NCBI RefSeq assembly: GCF_029504735.1 | Contig: NZ_JAQFIP010000016.1 | Location: forward strand, 1-63,067 | Source: Ereboglobus sp. PH5-10 | GTDB lineage: Bacteria; Verrucomicrobiota; Verrucomicrobiia; Opitutales; Opitutaceae | DNA: 63,067 bases | Reading direction: 5' to 3' | Shown: in pieces, positions 38,311 to 47,542 of the stretch | Layout: each line of letters begins with the position of its first letter | Position numbering within the stretch: position 1 is the stretch's first letter | The notes under the pieces: generated by a model | What the model was told of the DNA's origin: nothing | What the model saw: the letters and a program-made list of their open reading frames with translations, nothing else | Database searches by the model: none | Translations under genes and position numbers: made by a program

Positions 38311-38460
38311 ATATTAAATACTCGTTCACATGCTGCTAGCCAACATGGGACTGAATGGATCCCATTTGAAAGGGGCGGTTTGATATTTGTTGCTTTTAAT
38401 GGGCGTTGGTCGATTTTTGCTTATGCGGCGTGCTGTGTTGAAAAGTGGACAAAAACAATC

Positions 38461-38510
38461 AAACCGATTTGTGTGATCGCACAAATCGGCCTGGGCAACA
38501 TTCAATGAAA
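38461..38510 (-). terminator. stem-loop with conserved flank, terminator of the peroxiredoxin gene
   Basis: Read on the minus strand after the prx stop: TTCATTGAATGTTGCCCA, then the stem CCGATTTGTG with CACAAATCGG, then TTTGATTGTTTTT. Flank and loop are shared with 35302-35357, while the stem differs by paired changes. 38311-38460 contains no gene I can see. Confidence 0.8.
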
Positions 38511-38511
38511 A

Positions 38512-38988
38512 TTATTTCGCGAGCGCGGCCTTGATCGCGGGGAAACAGGGCAGCTCTTTCGGCGTGGCAGTCTGCTCGGCGTATTTCACGATGCCGTCCC
38601 TGCCGATCACGAACGCCGCGCGCGCGGCCGTGCTTCCGATGCCGTTCAGGTCATCGAGCAGCACGTCGTAGGCGGCGGCGACCGTCTTGTTGAGGTCGGA
38701 GGCGAGCTTGAGCTTGATGCCGTTGGCCCGGGCCCACGCGTCCTGCGCGAACGGACTGTCCACGCTGATCGCGATCACATCGGCGCCGAGGTTCTCGTAT
38801 TCGGCGAGACCGCCGGAAGTGTCGCACATCTCGCGCGTGCACACGCTCGTGAACGCGAACGGGAAAAAGAGCAGAACCGTCGGCCTCCTGCCAAAGTTGT
38901 CGCTGAGTTTGACGTCAACGACGATGCCCTCGGCATTTTTCGATTTGAGTGAGAAATCAGGCGCTTTTGAACCAACTTGTATGGGCAT
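38512..38988 (-). CDS. peroxiredoxin, AhpE-like
   Basis: A 158-residue thiol peroxidase that reduces peroxides in the cytoplasm. The peroxidatic Cys50 is in FFPFAFTSVCTREMCD, with the conserved Thr three residues before it and Arg at STAARAAF. A second cysteine, Cys55, is close by, and another lies near the C-terminus (ELPCFP). The FTSVCTREM pattern fits AhpE-type rather than typical 2-Cys enzymes. The gene is not near the OxyR-like regulator, and I see no OxyR operator in front of it. Confidence 0.88.
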   Translation of the reverse strand: MPIQVGSKAPDFSLKSKNAEGIVVDVKLSDNFGRRPTVLLFFPFAFTSVCTREMCDTSGGLAEYENLGADVIAISVDSPFAQDAWARANGIKLKLASDLNKTVAAAYDVLLDDLNGIGSTAARAAFVIGRDGIVKYAEQTATPKELPCFPAIKAALAK

Positions 38989-39259
38989 GATGTGTGTGGA
39001 TTTTGTTGCGATATATTGTTGATTTGGACCGCGCGACCGCGCGTGCGGCGGCGCAATTTTTCAAGACCCTCACGATGCGTCCGTTTCACCCGAACACAAA
39101 CCGTTTTTGCCCGATAGAAGGCGTGGTTCTAGCGCAGGCGCGTTCTTTATTAATTTTTCCCACTTTTCTCGCAAATGTGGAAAAACAAACCGCGTTTCCA
39201 TTTTCTTTACGGATTCTTGACACATTTCGCCGGGCGACGGAACGTCTGAGCCTCAAATT

Positions 39260-40303
39260 ATGCAAAACACACGCAAATTCCTCCCCCTGCTGCTCGCGTC
39301 GTTGTGCGGCTTGCTCGTGCTCTCGGCCTGCGGCAAAAAATCCTCCTCCTCCGGCAGCTCCAGCTCCGGCTCCGGCGACAAGGCCGGCAACGAAGCCATC
39401 GGCTTTCACAACAAGCTCGTCGATTTCAACAAACTCGCCCGCGAACCCCTGAAGAAAATCATGCAAACCACCGGGGACTCCGCCTCGTGGGTCTCCCGCG
39501 ACGGCGTGACCGCCGAAAAACCGCGCTGGAACATGGTGCTGATCGGCGTCAATCCCTACGACAAGCTCGCCAAGAACAACCTCGCCGCGCCCGGCTCCTT
39601 CTCCAAGGAGGACCGCGAGTTTTTCGACAGCCGCATCAAGCTCGCCAAGGACAGCGCCGCCGAGCTCAACAAGGCCGTCGGCACGCTCACCAACTACTAC
39701 AAGGCCGGGGACTACAAGGACGACAAACACAAGAAATTCCTCGACCTCAAGCCACGCATCGAGGAGCTCGTCCAGCAAATCGCGCGCGCCACCGGCGAAA
39801 TGGGCGAACGCTCCGAAGTGATCGCCTCCGCCGCCGAGCGCGAAGCCCTCAAGAAAAACCCCATCGGCATCTACATCCTCAACATGCGCGACATCATGGC
39901 CAAATGCGAACAGCAGATGGACATCCTCATGGACCAGCGCCTCGTCCAAGTCGGCTCCGGCACCGGAAGCAAAACCGACGAGCAAAAAGCCGAGGCCGTT
40001 GCCAAGGTGAAGGATCTGCTCGACCCCGCCGAGGCCCTCTCGAAGGAAATCGCCGACATGGCGGAGAAGTTCAAGGCCGTTGACATGGGCGCGCTCAAAA
40101 ACCGCCAGACCCTCGCCAAGGACTACGAAAACTTCTTCAAGATTCTCGACGAGCAGCAAGGCACCGTCCGCAAAAACATCCGCTTCGCCAAGGAGTGGGG
40201 ATACATCGGAACCGAAAGCAGCATGAAGCTCCTCGGCGGCACCGTGCGCAAAGTCACCGGCGCGCACAACACCTTCATCGGTGATGTGAACAAAGGCCGC
40301 TAA
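39260..40303 (+). CDS. lipoprotein, DUF3829-like (YiiG family)
   Basis: A 347-residue lipoprotein: signal FLPLLLASLCGLLVLSAC with the lipidated Cys near residue 24, then a Ser/Gly-rich linker and a long helical domain (coiled-coil-like, many Lys/Glu). The body pattern (FHNKLVDFNKL at the start, ERSEVIASAAEREALKKNP in the middle) resembles DUF3829/YiiG proteins, whose role is unknown. It is followed by a strong terminator. Confidence 0.7.
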   Translation: MQNTRKFLPLLLASLCGLLVLSACGKKSSSSGSSSSGSGDKAGNEAIGFHNKLVDFNKLAREPLKKIMQTTGDSASWVSRDGVTAEKPRWNMVLIGVNPYDKLAKNNLAAPGSFSKEDREFFDSRIKLAKDSAAELNKAVGTLTNYYKAGDYKDDKHKKFLDLKPRIEELVQQIARATGEMGERSEVIASAAEREALKKNPIGIYILNMRDIMAKCEQQMDILMDQRLVQVGSGTGSKTDEQKAEAVAKVKDLLDPAEALSKEIADMAEKFKAVDMGALKNRQTLAKDYENFFKILDEQQGTVRKNIRFAKEWGYIGTESSMKLLGGTVRKVTGAHNTFIGDVNKGR

Positions 40304-40312
40304 GCCACCACC

Positions 40313-40390
40313 CGTAGGGGCGCACCTTGCGTGCGCCCTCATGCCCAAAACCGGCAGCCGCGCGCTCACCCCGCGCCTGCCGGTTTTGTA
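40313..40390 (+). terminator. REP half-element and intrinsic terminator after the lipoprotein gene
   Basis: 40316-40340 is a relative of the 35374 REP arm. 40347-40387 is a strong hairpin: AAAACCGGCAG with CTGCCGGTTTT, and an inner GCGCG/CGCGC stem. Confidence 0.8.
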
Positions 40391-40432
40391 TTTTCAAAAT
40401 CGCCACGCCCCGCTATGCACATTGGAAAAACA

Positions 40433-41446
40433 ATGAAGCCCGCATCCCAAAAACCCAAACTCGCGCCCTCGCTCAAAAAATTCATCCAGGCCCTCCCCAA
40501 AACCGAAACGCATCTCCACGTCGAGGGCGCCCTGCCCTACCAGGTGCTGCGCAAATGGAAACCGCGCGAATACCCCGCGAACCCGTTTTTCCACGCGCCG
40601 CGCCACCGCATCCGCCAGTTCGAGCGCTTCGACGAAATCCTGCTCGGCCACGCGCTCCCGTGGTTCACGAGCACCGAGCGTTATTACGAGGGCGCGAAGG
40701 CGATCTTCGCAAAACACACCGCGCAAAACGTCCGCTACGTCGAGACGAGCTTCCACCTCGCCGCGACGCATTTCCTGAAAATCCCGCCCTCCGAAATCGC
40801 CGCCGCGATCCTCTCCGCCGCGCCGCGCGGGCTCGAAGTGCGCGTGTTCGTCGGCATGCTTCGCAACGACTATCGCGGCCCGATGCGCGCCGTGATCGAC
40901 GGCATCGCCGACTGCGACAACATCACCGGCGTCGACCTGCACGGACTCGAAACCCTGCCCACCGAGGCATGGACCTCGCGCGTGTGGAAACGCATGCGCG
41001 CCGCCGGAAAAATCACCAAGGCCCACGCGGGCGAGTTCGACGGCGCGGCCCGCGTGCGCGAGGCGATCGTGAAGCTCGGCGTCACGCGCATCCAGCACGG
41101 CACGCGAGCCATCGAGGACCCCGAAGTCGTCGCCCTCGCGCGCGACCGCGGAGTCACTTTTGACATGTGCCCAATCAGCAACGTGCGCCTCGGCGTGGTG
41201 CCCTCGATCCGCAAGCACCCCATCCGCGCCTGCATGAAAGCCGGCATCCGCTGCACCCTGAGCACCGACGACCCGCTCGTGTTCAACAACACGCTCACCG
41301 ACGAATACGCGGCGCTGGCGTCCGAGGCCAAATTCACAAAACCCGAGCTCGCCCAGCTCGCCCGCAACGGCTTCGAAGTCGCGCAAATCAGCGAGACGAA
41401 ACGGCGGCGCCACCTTGCCGAAATCGACGCGCTGGCCAAATCGTAA
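40433..41446 (+). CDS. add: adenosine deaminase family protein
   Basis: A purine-salvage zinc hydrolase of about 337 residues. Zinc and catalytic residues are visible in [18 protein letters not shown] (His/Glu), [10 protein letters not shown] and STDDPLVF (Asp pair). It could deaminate adenosine or a relative; the substrate class is not certain. I chose the ATG at 40433, which has GGAA eight bases upstream; 40415 is an in-frame alternative. The upstream DNA is the terminator of the previous gene. Confidence 0.88.
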   Translation: MKPASQKPKLAPSLKKFIQALPKTETHLHVEGALPYQVLRKWKPREYPANPFFHAPRHRIRQFERFDEILLGHALPWFTSTERYYEGAKAIFAKHTAQNVRYVETSFHLAATHFLKIPPSEIAAAILSAAPRGLEVRVFVGMLRNDYRGPMRAVIDGIADCDNITGVDLHGLETLPTEAWTSRVWKRMRAAGKITKAHAGEFDGAARVREAIVKLGVTRIQHGTRAIEDPEVVALARDRGVTFDMCPISNVRLGVVPSIRKHPIRACMKAGIRCTLSTDDPLVFNNTLTDEYAALASEAKFTKPELAQLARNGFEVAQISETKRRRHLAEIDALAKS

Positions 41447-41500
41447 CGCGGACTGCCAAGCCCGTCAGTTTGGAGCCATGGGGTAATTGCCCCGCCGCTT

Positions 41501-41587
41501 CCGTCTTTTCGCGCTTCCGCGATTAACCGAATGGAATAGCCGCCAAGCGGCGCAAAAAGATTTAATCGCGGAAGCTCGAAAGACCGG
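41501..41587. repeat. palindromic element between add and sppA
   Basis: Inverted arms TTCGCGCTTCCGCGATTAA (41508-41526) and TTAATCGCGGAAGCTCGAA (41562-41580) surround about 35 nt in the gap between the convergent add and sppA genes. The rest of the gap (41447-41679) shows nothing else. Confidence 0.7.
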
Positions 41588-41679
41588 AAAGGCAGAACCA
41601 GGGAAAAAGCCCCGCCGCACACGCCCATCCCGCCTTCTTGCGTTCGCTGACCACACCTCGAATGGCGCCCGCCGATCCC

Positions 41680-43560
41680 TCACTTCACGATCAAGTCGAG
41701 GGGCAGGCGCGCGTAGATGCCCTTGGGATCGTTGAACTCATTGAGGATATGCGCCTCGTCCTGAATGCGCGACACCAGCTCGTTGACCGCGCCCTTGTTT
41801 CCCGCGCGCACACGCGCATCGGATTGTTCCGGCGAGAATCGGCCTCCCAGCATTTCGTTCAACACCTCGGCCATCTCCTTTTTGCGCGGAAACTCCTGCA
41901 CGCGGTAGTTTGGGCCGAGTCCCGCCTTTTCCACCGCATAAAGAATTGCGTCGTCCAGGCCGCCGATTTCATCGACGAGCCCGAGTTTCAACGCCTCCGC
42001 GCCCGACCACACGCGGCCTTGCGCGATTTCGTGCACGCGTTCCTTGGGAATGTTGCGCGATTCGGCGACCTTGCCGACAAACTCCTCGTAAATCCAATCA
42101 ACCATGCGCTGGTAAAGCGCCATTTCGTCGGGCGTCTTCGGGCGCGCGATTGTCCTCGTGTCGGCATATTTTCCCGTCTTCACGCTGTCGAATGTCACGC
42201 CCACGTTGTTCGCCAGTTTTTGCATGTCGAGCTGCATGCCGAACACGCCGATCGAGCCTGTGATCGTGCCCGGCTCCGCAAAAATCCGGTCGCCATAAGT
42301 CGCGATCCAGTAGCCGCCCGACGCCGCATACGCGCCCATCGAAACGATCACCGGTTTCTCTTTTCTCGCCAGGCGGATTTCCCGCTGGATGTGCTCCGAG
42401 GCCGTGGCGGAGCCGCCCGGGCTGTTCACGCGCAGCACGATCGCCTTCACCTTGTCGTCCTGGCGCAGGCGGCGGATTTGCCTCGCGAAACGCTCGCCGC
42501 CGACATCCTTCGCGCTGCCCCTGCCGTCAACAATCGCGCCCTCGGCATACACAATCGCGACCGCGCCCTTTCCGCCGCCGCGCTTGCCCGCGGTTTCCGT
42601 TTTCGGGGGAATCGCCGGCCCCGTCGTGCGCGGCAGGGTGAATATGTAGTCTTGCAGTCCGATCTGCTTGAACGGCTCCGCCGAGCCCTCGCGGCCCGTG
42701 CGTGTTTTCAAGTCGTCGATCACCTCGTCGCGATACGCGAGGCGCGTCACGAGTTTGCGTTGCAACGCGACCTCGGGCTGGATGAAACCCTCGCGATCCA
42801 CGAGCACCTGCAAATCCTGCGCGCGCAAACCGCGCCCGGCGGCGATATCGTTGCGCAAGTCGCCCCACAAATCGTCGAGCAGCTTTTGCATTTGCTCGCG
42901 ACTTTCGGGGCTCATGCCGGTGCGAGTGAAGGGCTCGATGGCCGACTTGTATTTTCCGACGCGCGTCACCTGCACGCCCACTCCGAACTTTTCAAACGCG
43001 CCCGCATAATACATCGGCTGGCTCGCCAGCCCCGGCATCAAAACCAGCCCGTAGGGATCGAGCACAAGCTCGTCGGCCAGCGACGCCACATACATCTCGC
43101 GCACCGTCGCCTGCTCAAGATACGCGATCACCGGTTTCTTGGCGGCGCGCACTTGCTCGAGCGCCTCGCGCACCTCGCGCAACGCCGCGTAACCCGTGCC
43201 GTAGCCGTCCGGCTCGAAGCCGCCGCACAGAAACACGCCCGCGATCCGGCTGTCCTCGGCGGCGGCCTTGAGCGCGTTCGTGACCTGGCGCAGTTGCAAC
43301 CGGTCGGGTTCGTTTCGCCCGCCCGCCAGCGCGCCCATCAACGCGCTCGAGTCCATCTGCGCCGGCGCGTCGGTGATGTTCACCGACATGTCGAAAACCA
43401 GATACGCGCCCTTCTCCACCGTCACCTGCCTGCTGTCGCCGCCTCCGCCGACCATGGAGCCGATCACTGCGAAAAACATGAACCCGCATATCACCGACCC
43501 GATCGAAAAGATGGCCAGCGCGGTCAATGAACCCAAAAGCGATGTGAAAAAATTTTTCAT
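41680..43560 (-). CDS. sppA: signal peptide peptidase SppA, long (67K) form
   Basis: A membrane-bound serine/lysine protease that degrades cleaved signal peptides. The 626-residue length is that of the tandem-domain form. One N-terminal transmembrane helix lies at residues 10-35. The general base Lys is in RVGKYKSAIEPFTR near residue 205, and the nucleophile Ser is in MGAYAASGGYWIA near residue 416, followed by ITGSIGVFG. Both halves of the duplicated fold are present, so it should be active. No Shine-Dalgarno sequence. Confidence 0.95.
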   Translation of the reverse strand: MKNFFTSLLGSLTALAIFSIGSVICGFMFFAVIGSMVGGGGDSRQVTVEKGAYLVFDMSVNITDAPAQMDSSALMGALAGGRNEPDRLQLRQVTNALKAAAEDSRIAGVFLCGGFEPDGYGTGYAALREVREALEQVRAAKKPVIAYLEQATVREMYVASLADELVLDPYGLVLMPGLASQPMYYAGAFEKFGVGVQVTRVGKYKSAIEPFTRTGMSPESREQMQKLLDDLWGDLRNDIAAGRGLRAQDLQVLVDREGFIQPEVALQRKLVTRLAYRDEVIDDLKTRTGREGSAEPFKQIGLQDYIFTLPRTTGPAIPPKTETAGKRGGGKGAVAIVYAEGAIVDGRGSAKDVGGERFARQIRRLRQDDKVKAIVLRVNSPGGSATASEHIQREIRLARKEKPVIVSMGAYAASGGYWIATYGDRIFAEPGTITGSIGVFGMQLDMQKLANNVGVTFDSVKTGKYADTRTIARPKTPDEMALYQRMVDWIYEEFVGKVAESRNIPKERVHEIAQGRVWSGAEALKLGLVDEIGGLDDAILYAVEKAGLGPNYRVQEFPRKKEMAEVLNEMLGGRFSPEQSDARVRAGNKGAVNELVSRIQDEAHILNEFNDPKGIYARLPLDLIVK

Positions 43561-43631
43561 AAAAATGAACTGCGCAGGTTAACTCATTTGCGAAACTCGA
43601 CCAGAGAAAATGCGCGGCGCCGGCGCCGCCC

Positions 43632-43724
43632 TCACAGCAGCCAAAATCCCAGCAATCCCAGGACAATCAACAGCGCGATCACAGCCAGGGCCTTTTTCTC
43701 AAGTGATGTGAGTTTGAAAAGCAT
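43632..43724 (-). CDS. 30-residue single-helix membrane peptide
   Basis: A small frame beginning at an ATG at 43724: a short basic start (FKLTSLEKKA) followed by a hydrophobic helix (LAVIALLIVLGLLGFWLL) to the end. It sits between marR and sppA on the same strand. It may be a real small membrane protein or the remnant of a longer protein that starts with such a helix. A longer reading from 43844 adds residues that look non-coding. Confidence 0.4.
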   Translation of the reverse strand: MLFKLTSLEKKALAVIALLIVLGLLGFWLL

Positions 43725-43816
43725 CTCTGCCCGCCGATGCAAACAACATGGCGGTGATCCCGCCACGATAATATTGCGCCGGGGGAAAAATCTTTCCTCC
43801 CAAAAAAGCGCCGCGG

Positions 43817-44260
43817 TTATGAAACGATCGCTTTCTGGCGGCAAAACTCACTTATCATCACAATCAACCCCGTCAGCTCCTTGAGCAAATCCGGGGGAAC
43901 TCCGGCCTCGTCCAGCATGGCGTCGAATTGCGCCAGCTCGTTTGCGTAATCCGCATACGACGCCTCCCAAAGCCTCCGCCCCTTTGCCGAAAGGCGCGCC
44001 ACATGCATGCGCGCATCCCCGGGGGAGCGCCTGGTCACCAGCAACCCGTCGCGCTTCATGCGCCCCACCAGCCCGGTGACGTTCGACGGATCGACAACGA
44101 GCTCTTCCGCAAGCACGCCGGCGCTAAGGCCGTCGGGCTGGTCGGAAAGCAAATTGAGCACATTGAACTGCGCCGGGGAAAGCCCGTGCCTGCGAAAAAC
44201 GCGCGTCGCCGCCTTCCGAATATCCCCCGCCGCGCCAAGAATGTGAGTGGTGATGTGCAT
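43817..44260 (-). CDS. MarR-family transcriptional regulator
   Basis: A winged-helix regulator of about 147 residues. The MarR pattern is clear (LSPAQFNVLNLLSDQPDGLS, then VVDPSNVTGLVGRMKRDGLL and the wing RRSPGDARMHVARLS). I prefer the ATG at 44260 (MHITTHILG). The frame is open up to a TTG at 44317, but that part overlaps two palindromes that look like operators. The target genes are unknown; the divergent outer-membrane protein is a candidate. Confidence 0.85.
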   Translation of the reverse strand: MHITTHILGAAGDIRKAATRVFRRHGLSPAQFNVLNLLSDQPDGLSAGVLAEELVVDPSNVTGLVGRMKRDGLLVTRRSPGDARMHVARLSAKGRRLWEASYADYANELAQFDAMLDEAGVPPDLLKELTGLIVMISEFCRQKAIVS

Positions 44261-44282
44261 GAGGGCGCACAATCGCCCAAAT

Positions 44283-44317
44283 ACTTTACATGTCAAGTAA
44301 TTTATTTGATACATCAA
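44283..44317. promoter_or_regulatory. two palindromes upstream of marR, candidate operators
   Basis: ACTTTACATGTCAAGT (44283-44298) is a 16-bp palindrome with one mismatched pair. TTGATACATCAA (44306-44317) is a 12-bp palindrome with two unpaired central bases. Both lie within 60 bp of the marR start, where autoregulatory MarR sites usually are. Confidence 0.5.
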
Positions 44318-44481
44318 TCAAATTGCGTGGAATTGCGTCCCGGATGTCCTTTGCCCTCCTTGATTTGGCGTGAATCCCCTAAATCGTTCCAACCTCATGT
44401 CTTGACGCACACAAAAAATATCGGCATATCAGGTGCCAAGCGCCGCCTCGTTGTGAAGGGACGCGTAACTCCAAAAACACC

Positions 44482-45165
44482 ATGAAACACGCTACCACCA
44501 GCAAAACGATTTGTGCATTAATCACGGGCTTGCTCATCGCAAGCGCGTCCGCCCTCGCCCAAGTTGCCCCGCCCACACCCGCCTCCGTGGCGCCAAATTA
44601 TTCATCGGGACGCGACTCATCGTATGCCATGCCCAAGGCAACTGGCCCCAATCTCTACCTCGAAGGCGGGCTTGCTTACATGAATGCCAAGCCGGGCAAT
44701 TCAAGTGGCGCCGATTTCTGGGGTATCAACACCGCCTTTGGCTGGCGCATCAATAAAAACAACAAAATTCAAGCCGAGCTCGGCGTTCTCATGTCAAGCG
44801 AGGATCATGGTCGAGGTATCAAAGAAGAGGACACCGCGCTGATGTTGCTGGCCTCATACAGCTATTGCATACCGCTTAATTCCGATGGAAATTGGGAACT
44901 GCGACTTACCCCCGCAGCCGGCTTCACATCCATAAATCTCAAACTCAAACGCAGAGGTTACGGTTCGGACGATGACACTGATACCGCATTCGCCTTTGGC
45001 GGCGGCATGGGAATCACCTACCACATTAGTGATCGTTTTTATATGGATTTCGGATATCGTTACCTGCGTGTTGGATCCACTGAATACAGAGTATTCAATA
45101 TTGAAGACGAACTCGACGACATGAACACTCATACAGCCAGCGTCAGCTTCGGCTGGAAGTTCTAA
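44482..45165 (+). CDS. outer-membrane beta-barrel protein
   Basis: A 227-residue protein with signal peptide [19 protein letters not shown]. The mature part has alternating amphipathic strands ([41 protein letters not shown]) and a C-terminal strand ending VSFGWKF, the usual outer-membrane insertion signal with terminal Phe. It fits the small OmpA/OmpW-like barrels (about 8 strands). Function unknown. It is divergent from marR and ends in a strong terminator. Confidence 0.8.
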   Translation: MKHATTSKTICALITGLLIASASALAQVAPPTPASVAPNYSSGRDSSYAMPKATGPNLYLEGGLAYMNAKPGNSSGADFWGINTAFGWRINKNNKIQAELGVLMSSEDHGRGIKEEDTALMLLASYSYCIPLNSDGNWELRLTPAAGFTSINLKLKRRGYGSDDDTDTAFAFGGGMGITYHISDRFYMDFGYRYLRVGSTEYRVFNIEDELDDMNTHTASVSFGWKF

Positions 45166-45191
45166 TTCCTTCACAAACAACCCAAAACATA

Positions 45192-45219
45192 AACTCCGGT
45201 CCCACGACCGGAGTTTTTT
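45192..45219 (+). terminator. intrinsic terminator of the beta-barrel gene
   Basis: A perfect 10-bp stem AACTCCGGTC/GACCGGAGTT with a 4-nt loop and a T run. Confidence 0.9.
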
Positions 45220-45322
45220 GTCGAAACATCATTTCTTCATTTGCCACCACCCAAACCCTCGCACACCGTTCCATTCATCTCTTTTTAACCAAACCAGCAC
45301 ACACATAAACCACCCGCCTCAC

Positions 45323-46417
45323 ATGTCCAAAGCATCACCCGCCAAAACCGCCGCAGCAACTCCCGCAACCGCGGACGCCATCGACGCCGCCACGCGCAAA
45401 AACCTCGACCTCGCCGTCTCCGCCATCACCAAGCAATTCGGCGAAGGCTCCATCATGCGCCTCGGCGACGCGCAAAAGATGAAAGTCGAAACCCTCTCGA
45501 CCGGCTCCATCGCCATCGACCTCGCCCTCGGCGTCGGCGGCCTGCCCCGCGGCCGCATCATCGAAATCTACGGCCCCGAATCCTCCGGCAAAACCACCTT
45601 CTGCTTGAGCGCCATCGCCGAGGCCCAGAAACGCGGCGGCCTCGCCGCCTTCATCGACGTCGAGCACGCGCTCGACCCGAAATACGCCAAGGTCGTCGGC
45701 GTGAACCTCGACGACCTCCTCGTCTCCCAACCCGACTCCGGCGAGGACGCGCTCAACATCATGGAGACGCTCATCCGCTCCAACGCCATCGACATCATCG
45801 TGCTCGACTCCGTCGCCGCGCTCACCACCCGCGCCGAGCTCGACGGCCAGATGGGCGACGCCACCGTCGGCGCGCAAGCCCGCCTCATGAGCCAGGCCAT
45901 GCGCCGCCTCACCGCCGTCGTCAGCAAGACCAACTGCGTGTGCGTCTTCACCAACCAGATCCGCGAAAAAATCGGCGTCATGTTCGGCAACCCCGAGACG
46001 ACCTCCGGCGGACGCGCGCTGAAATTCTTCTCGTCCGTCCGCATCGACATCCGCCGCAAGGAGCAAATCAAGACACCCGACGGCAAAATCATCGGCAACC
46101 GCACCAAGATCAAAGTCGTCAAAAACAAAGTCGCCCCGCCCTTCACCGAATGCGAATTCGACATCATGTATGACGAGGGCATCTCGCGCACCGCGTCGAT
46201 CCTCGACCTCGGCATCGAGCACAAGATTCTTGAGAAAAAAGGCGCGTGGATATCCTACCAGGGCGAGCTCATCGGCCAGGGACGCGACGCCGCCAAGGCC
46301 ACGCTCCGCGAGCGCCCCGATGTCGCCGAAAAAGTCATCGCCGCGGTCCTGGAAAAAGTGACCGTCAAGGGCGGCACCGCTCTCGGCGAAGGCGACACCG
46401 GCAACGACAAGGACTAA
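45323..46417 (+). CDS. recA: recombinase A
   Basis: RecA drives homologous recombination and the SOS response. The 364-residue product has the Walker A motif GPESSGKTT (residues 84-92), the LDSVAAL Walker B region, the MSQAMRRLT and [17 protein letters not shown] loops and an acidic C-terminus. I chose the ATG at 45323 because homology starts there; the frame is open upstream but with unrelated residues. There is no Shine-Dalgarno sequence, and I see no E. coli-type LexA box in the leader. A full terminator follows. Confidence 0.97.
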   Translation: MSKASPAKTAAATPATADAIDAATRKNLDLAVSAITKQFGEGSIMRLGDAQKMKVETLSTGSIAIDLALGVGGLPRGRIIEIYGPESSGKTTFCLSAIAEAQKRGGLAAFIDVEHALDPKYAKVVGVNLDDLLVSQPDSGEDALNIMETLIRSNAIDIIVLDSVAALTTRAELDGQMGDATVGAQARLMSQAMRRLTAVVSKTNCVCVFTNQIREKIGVMFGNPETTSGGRALKFFSSVRIDIRRKEQIKTPDGKIIGNRTKIKVVKNKVAPPFTECEFDIMYDEGISRTASILDLGIEHKILEKKGAWISYQGELIGQGRDAAKATLRERPDVAEKVIAAVLEKVTVKGGTALGEGDTGNDKD

Positions 46418-46436
46418 ACGCCCGGCCCCAATCACC

Positions 46437-46467
46437 AAGCGCGCCGTCCGCCACGGCGCGCTTTTTT
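46437..46467 (+). terminator. intrinsic terminator of recA
   Basis: Stem AAGCGCGCCGT with ACGGCGCGCTT around a 5-nt loop, then a T run. Confidence 0.9.
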
Positions 46468-46509
46468 GTGGCGCGGACCGACAAGTCTGCTTCCCTTTCA
46501 ACATCAAAC

Positions 46510-47343
46510 ATGCCGCCGATTACCCGCATCCTCCTCATCGCAAGTCTCGCGCTCCTCGCCCCCGCGCTCATGTCGGCGCAAACCCCCGACGCCAAGCCCG
46601 CGGCCAAAAAAGCGCGCTCAAAAAAATCATCCGGCGTCAAAGTCGGAACCGCCACCGTCGTCTCCGACGACTCGGGGCCGAAGCTCATTTCCACAACCGG
46701 AGGCGGCGGCGCGGACAATAAATGGCCCAGCTTTGAGGCCCTGCAAAAAGCCGCTGAAACCCAAAACCCCGACGCACTCTACGAACTCGGCCAGATGTAT
46801 CTCGACGGCACGCCCGACACACCGAAAAACATCACGCGCGCAATGCTCTACCTCGACGACGCCGCGCAACTCGGGCACACCGCCGCCAACTTCCGCCTCG
46901 GAAAACTTTACGCCGACGGCACGGAAACGCCGCGGGATTACGCCAAGGGCCTCAAATACTACAAAACCGCGGCCCTCGCCGGGGACGCCACCGCGCAGCA
47001 CAACATCGGCGCAATGCTCTCCAGCGGCCGCGGCGTGAAACGCGACTACGTCGAAGGCCTGGCGTGGCTCATCGTCGCCGCGGAAAAAAACATCGAGGCG
47101 GCGCAAAGCGAAAAAAAGCTCCGCGAATTTCTGGCCAAGTATCCCAAGACCATCGCCGCCGGCGAAGCCCGCGCGGAAGCGCTCGCGAAAGAACTCGCCG
47201 CCGCCAAAACCGCCCGCGAGCCAACAGCCGCTCCCGCCCCATCCAAACCCGCCCCCATGAAAATCGACATCGCGCCCATTGCGCCAACAGTTGAGCCCAT
47301 GCCAATCACCCCAATGCCCGCGCCCTTCACAAACACCAATTAG
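46510..47343 (+). CDS. exported Sel1-repeat protein
   Basis: A 277-residue protein with signal RILLIASLALLAPALMSAQ, a basic linker, then four Sel1-type (TPR-like) repeats at about residues 75-210 (ALYELGQMYLDG, NFRLGKLYADG, AQHNIGAMLSSGRGV) and a Pro/Ala-rich tail. Sel1 proteins serve as scaffolds for protein contacts; the partner is unknown. The start is set by the signal peptide. Confidence 0.85.
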   Translation: MPPITRILLIASLALLAPALMSAQTPDAKPAAKKARSKKSSGVKVGTATVVSDDSGPKLISTTGGGGADNKWPSFEALQKAAETQNPDALYELGQMYLDGTPDTPKNITRAMLYLDDAAQLGHTAANFRLGKLYADGTETPRDYAKGLKYYKTAALAGDATAQHNIGAMLSSGRGVKRDYVEGLAWLIVAAEKNIEAAQSEKKLREFLAKYPKTIAAGEARAEALAKELAAAKTAREPTAAPAPSKPAPMKIDIAPIAPTVEPMPITPMPAPFTNTN

Positions 47344-47376
47344 GACAGTTTTTAAACAAAACGGCATTTGCTCCGG

Positions 47377-47463
47377 GTGGGGCGCGCTCGCCGAGCGCGC
47401 CGGCAACGCGAGGCCCGCACACGACCGTTTTGGGCGTTGGCGACAGTCTGCCAACCGCCCCGC
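47377..47463. repeat. REP-like hairpins between the Sel1 gene and the flotillin gene
   Basis: A GGCGCGCTCGCCGAGCGCGCC palindrome split here as GGCGCGCTC and GAGCGCGCC (47380-47401) is related to the 21591 element. A second small inverted repeat (GGCGTTGGCGACAGT to CCAACCGCCCCGCC) ends near 47463. The rest of the gap to 47542 shows nothing else. Confidence 0.6.
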
Positions 47464-47542
47464 CAAAAACAGGAATAATTAAAAAGCACCCAACCAGAAT
47501 ACCCGTAGGGATTGCATTCTTGTTGGGATACTTGGCGATCAA

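Noticed and set aside
45218-45322. Longer recA N-terminus from an upstream in-frame start
   Set aside because: The added residues show no RecA homology and cover the terminator region of the previous gene; the ATG at 45323 fits the family.
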